NCBI GenBank assembly: GCA_037577475.1
Contig: CM075204.1
Coordinates: forward strand, 8,816,855 to 8,880,854
Direction of reading: 5' to 3'
Length of the DNA stretch: 64,000 nt
Origin: Chaunax sp. Z400
Taxonomy: Eukaryota > Chordata > Actinopteri > Lophiiformes > Chaunacidae
Shown here: positions 54,424-64,000 of the stretch, in pieces
Layout of the letters: the number at the start of each line of letters is the position of its first letter
Position numbering within the stretch: position 1 is the first letter of the stretch
Program-made: the position numbers and the translations under genes
Notes under the pieces: model-generated
What the model was told of the DNA's origin: nothing
Seen by the model: only the letters and a program-made list of their open reading frames with translations
The model's database searches: none

Positions 54424-57400
54424 TCAGTTCCAGGAGCAGCTTTTTAGTCTATCAAATGAGTTTTTAACATGATGCAGTTGCTCCGTCAGCTCAGCAGGGG
54501 CTCCGTTTTGGTCCAGCTTCTCTATGATCTGTAGAAAAGGCAAAAGTACCCAGAAGAGTTGATGTGAGATGGGATGCGATGAGCTTGTTAGACACTGCCA
54601 CTTGTTTCTAAAGATGTTTCATCTTGTAAGGAATTCTCTGTAAAGACTTTGTATGAGGCCTTTTAGTCATTCATTTATTCAAGAATTACAAAAAGTCAAC
54701 CTCTCTGTTTTGCTCATAAAATGAGTTTGAAAAGGTGCCACATGAGCACAGGAAACCACAGTCTGATAAGGATGCAATGTGAAATCAGAAGTTAAAAAAT
54801 CTCATTTCCTCTGCACACGGTTTCTCGTCTGGCTGTCGGTTAAACAAATGAGTCACTCCTTTGTAATAAAACCTCACCTTCTTCTTCTGACAACATCAAT
54901 GTGTACGATCAAATTTTATTCATGTCGGCCTAAAGGTTCAAAAACTACAAATAACCTTGTACTTGGATAATTCTGCCCATGTTTTTGTCAAACACTTCAT
55001 CCGAGGCTGTTTTTCCTGAACAGTTTCGCTGAGGTGTGGCAACATGGATGATTAAATACAGAGTGTTAAAAAACAATTGAACTGTCTTATTTGATTCACT
55101 CAGTGTTGCTGTTATGTTTGGTTTTGCAATTAATGTTATTTTCAGTGTTTTTACCTCTGGCTCTGCTGCACATAGATTTATTTTTAAAATACTTAACAAA
55201 AATATTAATGTAACACTTTTGTTTTTGCTGCCTTTCTTCATGAGTCTAGACTCATGAACATTTTGTTCAGAAATCTTTATTTTAACTTATGGAAAACAAA
55301 TAAAAAAAACAAAAGAGTTGCACTCATGTTTTTGTTGAGTATAGCTTTTGCTAAAACTGTTGTGTTGACTGACCTAATTTAACAAAAAATTTAACAATCA
55401 GGAAACAAAAAGCCATGTTTCCATCTCTTTAGAAAAGCTGGATGGAATTCAACAACACTGATGGAAGAGCATCAAATACTTAATGATGTAGTGAATACTG
55501 CATGACAGATCAGCTGTTTGATATGACGTAATGCACAACAATTTTAAACTGACTGAAATGAAATGAAACCAAACTTCCCCTCAAGCTGTCAAATCCACTG
55601 CAGCACCTGTAGGGGCTTCAAAAAGCAAGAATTCATAAAAAAACAACCTCCCCATTAGCAGTAAGTCAGCCAAATTCCTTTTTCATGAACCCGTTCTGAT
55701 AGATTCTTTATTTAAAATCCAGCTAATGGAAACACACCTGCTGTAATTCGTATTGTTTGCTGCAACATTTCTAACGCTGGCTTCAAATTCAGGCGTGCAA
55801 AAAGTTTGGATTGAGCTTAAATTAGCATCATCTACGGGTTTCATTCTCCTTTAAAAATGAAAACATCCAGAGACCATGACGGTGAATGTGTGTGAGTTAG
55901 TCCGGAGAAGGAAACAACTGACCTCTGTGAAGTATCTCTCGATGAATTTGTAGAGCTCTCTGAGGGCCGCAGCTTCGTTGAACTCGTTTTCATGTTTCTG
56001 AAATGAAAACAAAGGCTCATCCAATCACTGCTGGTCGTCACAGCACCACTTGTTTAAGATTTTGTACTGTGACGGACGTCACCTTTGACTCCTCCTGCAG
56101 AAAGTCCTTGAATTCTGAGACTGTGATTTGTGGCTGATCTCTGATCTGCTTGTAGTAAGCCTTCACCTCCTGTTTGAACGTGGGAATGTCTTTGGCATAG
56201 AGGAGCTTGTTGGTTGGAGCATGCTGGAAACCAATAATATTCAAGGTATAGAGTGAATCATAAATACTCCTGCATAATTTAACTGGCTGATCCACGGCTG
56301 ATTCCATCTCTGCCTACTGTCTCACAAAGAAAGGAAAACTGGACTTCCACACTTCTTCCTCTACTAAAACATTTGGATACACTTGTCTTGGACTTTACCT
56401 TCCCGAATTGGATCTCACTGAGAGAAAAGGAGTCCATGAAGGCCTGAGCGATGACGGACAGGCAGCCGTCCAAGTTGGGAGTCTTCTCCATGTCGAACAC
56501 AAACTGAGGGTTTTTGATGATGTTGACCCAGAAGCGCAGCGGCAAACTGTGACAAGACAACAGTCACCAGGGAGGAAAGAAAATGTTTTTTTTTAAGACT
56601 TTAACATCAGCAGACTTTCACTCATCATCTACTCACCCGCATGCCGATGGAAGGTCCAGTGAAGTTTCTTAATCCACAAAGCAGTTCCGCAGAACAGCAA
56701 AGACAGCGATGCAGCATTCTCCTAACCAACCGAGGAGGATGGGGACAAACCTAAAACGACTCCGTGGCTCGTATAGTGTATTCCAAGTCTGCAGGAGCAC
56801 CAAGACCTGAAAAAGCTCTCGCAATCTCTGCATACCTTGGTGTTTAAGTGTTTACCATGGAGAGCTCTGCTGAAGCTGGTCTCGTCTAGCATCACATGTA
56901 CGTCGAGTTTTGCGCTTACCTCAAATGGGGAGTGTGCTTTTAGCTGAGCGCCTACAGTGATGAGTTCAACTAAAAAAATGAGTGTAAATATTGTGTTTTC
57001 AAATGAACTGGAGACTACATGAACTGGAAATGAACTGGATTACACTGTACGAGCTGTATGGAGTCATTTTTATCTCTGTCTTAAAACAAGTCCCCATCTT
57101 CTTCAGTTGTTTAGTCAAACACTGTTTTGCTGTAAAGCTCCAGGAATGTTTATTGGACTGGGAAGCTTCGCCTGACTTTCCATCATGACTGAATTTTCGT
57201 TTTCGTGTAAAGGGTGTTCAGGGCTTTGGATGACTCAGCCATACCTGTTAGTCTTCCAGATGTGAAGCACATCTGGGTCGGTGATCTTCATGTTGTCTGC
57301 CTGAGTATCCAGGAAGTCAAAGAAGTATTTGATGGCATGTGGGGCTCTGCAGTGTGGCGTCCCCCAGATAGATCTGAACAGGTTCTCCACAAACGAATGC

Positions 57401-60400
57401 ACCGCCACCTTGGTGGAGAGCAGTTTGATGAGGTGCACTTCCTTGAGTTTGAACTTCTTCCTCTCTGGGTTCTTTCTTTGGTCCGCGTCTACATCAGGGT
57501 CAATCTGTAGAGACGTACCAGTAAGTTAGTCAATCAATTCTGCCTCTGATTACAAATCGATGTAATGATTAATCTCTGCAAACAAAACACAAACTGCCTC
57601 TTACCAAGTGGAAGTATTTTCCAGAGAAGTTCTCATCATCTGGAGGAAAATATGAACAAAAATCAGTTGTGATCAACAGCATAAATAATTAGCTTCCACC
57701 TTCTGCATGAGCGCCAAGTTAAAAAGTCATGTTGTGTCTAGTGCTCCACGTTACATCCCAGTTTTAGGACAGATGACGACCCTGCTGGATCAGTTTGCTG
57801 ATTAGGACTCTGACAAGGGGTTTAAAGCTCAGAAAAAACTAGTAAGAGGACCTTGAGTGAAGATCATTTACCCACAGTGAACTTTGATGTCTGTTTTCTG
57901 TTAACTTCAGTTATTAGTTCTTACATTTATTGGCTATTTTTTAGTGAAAGTTTATTGCTATAACATTATCAATAAGCTTCTCTGAATACAGGACCCACCA
58001 ATTGTAAAACTAGAGGATTAATTTACATTTGATGAGATTGATGGAATTTGGACTGAGCTGCTCTTACGCCAAGTAAAGCTAATCCCCTCCAAGCTCCACC
58101 TTTATTATCAGTGCTCAGACATACTGATCTTCTCAGCTAACTCTTGTTTAAAATTGAACACCAATACATTTCACAGACCTATTGCTCTAAGTGCTGAGTA
58201 GGCAGCCTTTCTGCTCTTACCCTTCAGACTTCCCTGTGGGCTCAGAGGAGGATGAGTTTTTCTGGAGAGCACTTTGATTGTCGCTCCATCAGGAACCTTC
58301 AGGAGTACATAAAAAAGAGGCAGACACACAGAAAGGTCAATAAAAGACATTTTCTTTCATTTTACAACCTTTGTTACCACCTAGGAGATTTTATGTTCAC
58401 CATAGTCCTTCGTTTGTTTCAGGATTAAGCAAAAACTACCAAATTGATGTGGCCAGGAGAGAACCTATTAAACTTTGGTCTGGATCTAGGAGTTTTTTTA
58501 AATTTTATTTAATTAAAAAAAAAGTTTTTTTCCTAATTATGCAAAGAATACTGAACCATTTTTCATGAAACTTTGTGAAGAGGTTGGGCATGGGTCTAGC
58601 AAGCTAAAAAGTCATATAGGATAGTTCAGCCTTGCTTTCATGTGAACACCTTTCACTGCATGTGTTTTGTTTTCTTTGTTTGTGTGTTTAAGAGGAAACC
58701 ACAGCCACCACAGAATTCTTAGTACTTTGCTGGCACGTGTCCCATCCTTCATCCAGGTGTTGTTGCATATAATCCTGCTAGCAAACAAATAAATGAACAC
58801 AGGCGAAAACGTAACCGCCTTGGCAGAAGTATTACTGTGCAACAGTAAAAATGCACAATTTTGTAGGATTTCATGCAGTCCTGTTCATATTAAAAATCAA
58901 AGGCAAATTATGGTTCAGACAACTTTATTCACCCTTTAGCCATACAGAAAAATCAGTTTTGTGCAAATTAGTGGTTGTTGCCTTAGTGTTTACAAGTCAA
59001 AAAGTGTGGGTGAGCATGAGCATTTACTCTGAAAATGCAGAAATGACTATAAATGAAAATGCTTTACTAATTGATGGTTATTCATGATTTAACATGTTTT
59101 AACATATCGGGTTCTTAAAAATATGCGTTTTTAAAGTTGCTCAGTATAATAGTGAGAGAAGGGGTTTGAGATCTGGTGTTTAATGGGTGAGTTTCTGTTT
59201 TGTTTCATGTCAGCAGCATCCTCTCTCCAACGCTCACCTGACCTGCACAACAACAGACAGATATTCCTTACGACTTTCTGCACAAGAGTCCAAAAGTACC
59301 GGCAGAGGTCGAGAGTAGTTTTCCACCTACACAGCCTTTTCCAACACTGCCATTTCTCACCATGTAGTGCTTGAGCGTGTTGAGCATTGTCACCTCCCCG
59401 ATGACCTCAGAGCTCGCATCCACCTCCTCCAGAGGAACAAATGATCCATTCTTCTCATACTCTGGTGGGAAAAAGGCAAAAAAATAAAATAAAGGGCAAA
59501 CGGTGCAAAAAGTCTTTTTTTTTTAGAACATTCATATTGAAAACAGGTTGCAATATATAGTTTAATTTTTGATCTGCATGGCATCATGGAGGACTGTGGG
59601 GGACATCTTGCTCTCTCTGTCTGTATAAAAGGTTTATTCTAAGGTAACAAAAGCACATGTTATCATCGTGTTTTATATACACTAATGAAAACATTGCAAT
59701 GAATACTACGTTCCTTTTCTACTCCTAAATCTTACAGACTGGACCTTTAAAGACGGGCTACAGAGGCTGGTCTGTTGCTTACCGATAAACAAGTCCCTGG
59801 GAGAGGGGTTGTAGGGGAAACCAAACTTGGCCTTGAAGGTGGACAGGATTTTCTCTTTGACCTGCTCCACACTGTCACAGCTGAGAGCGTTGACCTCCAG
59901 AGGCTCGCTGACTTCACCTTCACTTCCCACCGCAAACAGCACCTTCAGCTTCTGTGTACGATGTACAGAAACATGGATACAACTGTTAAATATCCAGCCA
60001 GAGTTTAAACACCTACCTCTGTAGCGATCAGGAGAGCACAGAGGTCAATATATATTTTTAAAACAAAGCTCATCTCCGTGACTCTTCACTTTAGCATCTA
60101 CAGCTTTTACTTTTCAGAGAGGGGCTTGAAACGTATTTGTGCCAAGCCCTTCTGCACTGCTCACTACTTCTAAATGGTTGTCTTGTACTTGATTTTATAT
60201 ATTTTGTGTATATTATTCTTAAGTTGAATGATTATGCATTTTATTTTTATCCTTATTTTATCTTATTTTTATTCCTATTTCGATCCCCGTTTTCATGCAT
60301 CTCTACCTTTGCAATTATTGTTAAGTTTATAATTTATTTTCTATTCCTGTTTTTCTATTCTGTCTTTTTTTAAGTGCTCGGTGCATGTAATGTCTTTGTT

Positions 60401-63400
60401 GGAAAGAAGTTCGCGCTACATTTCTTCTATGAAAGGTGTCATATAAATGCTGTGTATTATTGTTATTATTATTATTACTATTAGTATTATTGATGGTGAC
60501 AAAAAGCCTACCACACTAGCACATGCACAGCTGCTTGTAGTCTTTCATTCCTACCTAAATAACCACTAATGCAAACCTCAGTTTTCCCATCCCTCATCCA
60601 GTGGCATGGAAACGACAGCTGGTTAGTACTATAGGCATCTTTGAAGAAGCTTTGGTTAATAAAAGGTTTTCAGTCACGTTTTACAAGTTAATATCAGTCG
60701 CCATGAAGCTAATGCACTGATGAACGGAAGTGAGATGGTGGTTTGTTAGATTAGATCAAAAGTTCATGAGTGCTTTGGTTCGGTCAGCTACAGAAAGAGG
60801 GAAGTGTAGAAGAGGAGAAAACACAGAGTACTGCAGATGATTCAACAGAAAGGTCGACATTCGCAGTTTGTGTGGAGGGAGTTACTGACATCGACATTTC
60901 ACGTGTGCATCAACGTCCCATTACTCTCTTGCTGTGTTCATTGTAGTCCAATTACAAACACATGTATCTGATATACATGTGACATACATGACATTAATAT
61001 TAGAGCCTAAAGTATTAAAGTCCCTGACACTTTGTTTGGAATCTAAAGTGTTTCTGTGTAACTTTAATATTTGTGACAAAATAAGAAACAATCAAAGGTT
61101 AACTGATTATTTTGAATCAAGAATTTTAAACACCTAAACACTCCATCAGGACTGTGTGGTGGTTTAATCACATTTAATTTGACCTGGCAACAAAAAACAT
61201 GTTCTAAGCAGAACCATAAAAAGGTTGCTTTTGTCTCTGCTTGATGAGTCTAAAGGTTGAATACATTTAAGCTCACCAAAATCCCTGTGTATGAAGCGAC
61301 GTGTTCACTCATCTTACGTAGGTTTAGTCAACATGTTTCAGGAACTATTTCAGAACTTCTCTGCTGTGTAAGTAGTAAACCAACAAGTAGCAAATGCAGC
61401 TGTGTCAAGCTTCTGAAAGTTTTTTTTCTTCAAACGGGCCTTAAATACATGGAAGAGGAAGTGGTTCAGCACCAACTGACAAGCTGTTTCCATACTGTCA
61501 ATGTGGCAACAACCTTCATATACACACAATGAGGATGTTGTCTTATCAGGAAAAGTCCATAGTGTATGCACTGCAAGATTGGGGATACTGTGTGTAGAGT
61601 TCACTATTAGACAGAGCATTTAGTTAGTAGGGGTGAGCACTAAAACCAGTACACTGGTTTGGATATGATGTACCGGTCAATACGTATCATGTTACATTTG
61701 GAAAACATCCTTAAACAGTCAGTAACCTCCACCTTTGCCCTTAAATCATGGATTCATGCATCAAAATGGCGAAGCATGAATTTAGAGTGTGTAACAACAT
61801 TGTGTCTTAAAGGCATTTACTAAGGATGGTACAGTTAAAAAATAAATCAAGCAATAAAATAAAAACATGGCAGTTTGCAAAAGTTGCAAGATGGAAGTGA
61901 AGTTCTTGGGAGGAACATCAAATTTGACGTCTCATTTGCGTAGACGTCATCCCAGTGTTAGGGTCGATGTGTTCCGTCTTTGTCGCCTGAAAAACTTAGT
62001 CAGTCACCAAGTCAAGAGTCAAAGACTGACAGGAAACTGGAAAAAAAAACTAATCCAATTTGCAACAGGCAGTACTTGATGAACAAAGTTGCTCGGTTTA
62101 TAATATAAGATCTTCTGACTCAAAAGATGTTAAATTTCAAGATCTTACCAATGCAATGCACCACAAACATGTAAGGCCAACCAGTAAATGATTATTTCAG
62201 GTAGGAATACCACATATGCATGATGAGACCAAGATAGAAGTTATCACAAGTCTGAAATCTGCAGAACAACTAAGTAACTTATGTTGTCTCTGTTGTGATA
62301 CTGTGTTGAAAACACAGTATCAGTCGATTTAAAATTTATAACATTAAAGGCAAATTACTTGTAAGTTAGTAAGTTCAGTTCAACAATATTTTATTTTTAC
62401 ATGAAGTATTTCTTTAGATGTAGTTCTCATTAAGCAGAAACGTATAAAAAATATCACTATTGTTAATTTTTCCGAGTTAATCATAAAGCACATAAAAATA
62501 TTCGAAATCGTAAATACATGATGCATTCCCTCCATTGTCTGCAGATGTAATGTTAAAACAGGACTTTTGCAAAATATCGCCATATGTTCCGCAGAACGTC
62601 ACAAATATCGCAGTATGAAAATTCACTGCAATACCCAACATCATTAGTTAGCAACTGACCAACCTTGTGTCGCACTGACAGAGTTATTCCATTTATAAGT
62701 GAACCACCACATGAATGGCCTCTGGTTTGGACTCAGGTAATCGGATTGAAGCGAGCAAAAGCCCTGAGGTGTGTTTTGCATGTGTGTGTGTGTACCAGGG
62801 AGCTGAAGTCCTGAGCCTGCCACAGCAGCCAGTCCTCACTCAGTGTGTACAGAGCTTTCTCCGTCACACAGTCCACAGGTCCTTTGGCCGTCTGCTGTGT
62901 GAGAGCACTCACCATCAGGAACAGGTGCTGGCCAACGCTTTCCTGCACAAAACCAGAAAGAGGAACTCAGTCAGAGGTTGTAGTAACTTTTTGTGTCAAC
63001 CAGAGCGGGACAGTTCAGTGTGTGGATTTTTTTTGTATTTGGTTCATTCTGGTTAACAGAGCTAATGTGTGTAAGCGCTGTGATGTTTTCTTTATATTAA
63101 GCTGTTATTAGGTACTGAAGAAGAAGAGGTTTAGAAAGGAGGAGGATGTAACACCTCTAGCTGTTACCGAGAGATTCAGTGTACCATACATCTTTACGAT
63201 TCATTACAAAGTCCCTCACTCATCGCTGCACCCTGTATGAATTGGTGGGTTGCACGTCATTGACCACCCACAGACAATAGCACTGGTATACTTTTATTTA
63301 TGAAGCAATACTGGGTGAACTTCCCAGTTATCTCTGAAAAACAAAAAAAATCAACTAATAACATTATTTGTGACAATAACGTTTGATATATGTCTTTTTA

Positions 63401-63901
63401 GATGTTATTAATCACTGCATATCAGAATCTCTGCCAATCTTTCAATTTAAAAAATAACACACACCACTCCTGCCAATCAGAATCGAGCAGCCGCTACGAG
63501 TGACACTGATATAAGAATGCAATGAATGAATAACAAGATTATTAATCGTTAATAAAAACAAGCAAATATTTTAAGAAGTTGCATGTTTGACTTTTGATAT
63601 TTGCCATTGTAATATACAAGGAATTTAAGAAATTTTTCAGGGGGCAGGTCTAATGCTATATGGGGGTCCTTGGCATGCCTGAAGAGACATAAAGCAACTG
63701 ACTCGGAGGAAGCCGTAGAGGCAGACGGACATCCAGTTGGTCAGCAGCTTCTCCACTATGGACTTGGTGTGTCGTAGCATCAGTTTGGACTGAGTGTTGC
63801 TGTTCTGCTGCATCAGATCCTTCAGCAGAGCCTCCATTACCTCCGTCAGGTACGACAAGTTGTTATGGAGCGTTACGGTCAGTAATGATGCAAATATACA
63901 C
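54424..63901 (-). CDS. plxnc1: Plexin C1, C-terminal cytoplasmic GAP region (5' part outside window)
   Basis: Semaphorin receptor whose cytoplasmic half is a GAP for Rap-type GTPases. Exons on minus: 63901-63703, 62942-62796, 59951-59783, 59461-59361, 58296-58221, 57639-57605, 57504-57245, 56546-56399, 56223-56083, 55997-55923, 54528-54424; 484 codons in one frame. The first two encode the N-terminal GAP half (FASLLTVTLH, EKLLTNWMSVCLYGFLR, KGPVDCVTEKALYTL). Next is the Rho-GTPase-binding domain. From 57504 comes the C-terminal GAP half (KLLSTKVAVHSFVENLFRSIW, LPLRFWVNI, CLSVIAQAFMDSFSL, NKLLYAKDIP), ending LHHVKNSFDRLKSCSWN. The tail matches PLXNC1 (KHENEFNE, LHHVK) rather than plexins A, B or D. 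In the GAP arginine pair the second residue is His (LMLRHTKS); the later Arg of LPLRFW is kept. One exon is only 35 nt. No further exon is visible from 63902 to 64000. Confidence 0.95.
55189..55342. mobile_element. 154-bp MITE with about 39-bp inverted ends
   Basis: Left end atacttaacaaaaatattaatg... (from 55189) and inverted right end atactcaacaaaaacatgagtg... (to 55342) pair over about 39 bases with few mismatches. It lies in a PLXNC1 intron. It resembles a short hAT-like MITE common in fish (AACAAAAATATAAACGCAACAC type). Confidence 0.8.
58374..58590 (+). repeat. Decayed copy of the ACCTCCGCCAAGG family
   Basis: ccacctaggagattttatgttcacc... caggattaagcaaaaactac and gaacctattaaactttggtctggatc follow the order of the family body. 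Inverted ends are degraded. It lies in a PLXNC1 intron. Confidence 0.6.
59570..59755 (+). repeat. 3' part of the TATAAAAGGCTCAT-family repeat
   Basis: gtataaaaggtttattctaaggtaacaaaag and the following tatacactaatgaaaac match the right half of the 15590-15905 repeat. Confidence 0.6.
59952..61619. other. Left part of the longest PLXNC1 intron, no gene seen
   Basis: T-rich sequence with an ATT microsatellite near 60457-60490. Nothing conserved or coding was recognised. Confidence 0.4.
61620..62640 (+). mobile_element. Probable hAT-type DNA transposon relic
   Basis: A noncoding stretch around a BED zinc-finger exon (listed separately) inside the longest PLXNC1 intron. The edges are approximate: aggggtgagcactaaaacc at the left and atatcgcagtatgaaaattc at the right show no clean inverted repeats. 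Confidence 0.45.
61867..62079 (+). pseudogene. BED zinc-finger fragment of a hAT transposase
   Basis: A 70-codon frame begins MAVCKSCKMEVKFLGG and continues TSNLTSHLRRRHPS. This is a BED-type finger (C4-x2-C7-x15-H23-x4-H28), the DNA-binding head of hAT transposases and ZBED proteins. After the finger the frame soon loses similarity, and no catalytic RNase-H-like domain or dimerisation region follows. It is antisense to PLXNC1 and intronic, so more likely a transposon relic than a host gene. Confidence 0.7.
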
Positions 63902-64000
63902 CTTGAGGAGGAGAGGACATGGAAAAATAATGTGCAATAGGACAACTGAATGTATGAAGGTAAGAGTAGGAAGAGCATAAAACACTTTAGAAGACAACTA

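Overview
This window is vertebrate nuclear DNA from a ray-finned fish. Five multi-exon genes with GT-AG introns encode vertebrate-specific protein families, and the dispersed repeats are types I know from spiny-rayed (percomorph) teleosts. There is no bacterial, phage, CRISPR or operon structure.

Layout. 1-4981: decayed LINE, long CA/GT arrays, a small inverted-repeat element and the 5' flank of CDK17. 4982-22934 (+): CDK17 (PCTAIRE-2 kinase), 16 coding exons, 527 codons. 22935-27788: shared tail-to-tail 3' region of CDK17 and ELK3. 27789-35860 (-): ELK3 (ETS/ternary complex factor), 4 coding exons plus noncoding 5' exons, 377 codons. 35861-36844: divergent ELK3/HCFC2 promoter interval. 36845-42670 (+): HCFC2 (Kelch plus fibronectin III), 17 coding exons, 762 codons. 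42671-45173: convergent tail region with an internally deleted L2-type LINE. 45174-51362 (-): CEP83, a distal-appendage coiled-coil protein, 15 coding exons, 685 codons. 51363-54423: LINE graveyard, including 69-bp tandem units that carry CCAAT-box and CRE-like sequences. 54424-63901 (-): the last 11 exons of PLXNC1 (cytoplasmic GAP region, 484 codons); the rest of that gene lies beyond the right edge.

All exon boundaries were read by eye from splice sites, preserved phase and family conservation. For each complete gene the exon lengths sum to an open frame close to the length I recall for the human protein. The genes do not form one pathway: a cyclin-Y-type kinase, an SRF-partner repressor, a chromatin adaptor, a centriole protein and a semaphorin receptor. 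Their neighbourhood partly matches human chromosome 12q22-q23.

I see no new biological system. The points most worth a second look are the CCAAT/CRE-bearing tandem units fused to a LINE ORF2 tail, the LINE that begins about 45 bases past the PLXNC1 stop codon, an Arg-to-His change in the plexin GAP arginine pair, possible antisense overlap of the CDK17 and ELK3 tails, and a CpG-containing 22-bp tandem repeat beside ELK3 exon 1.
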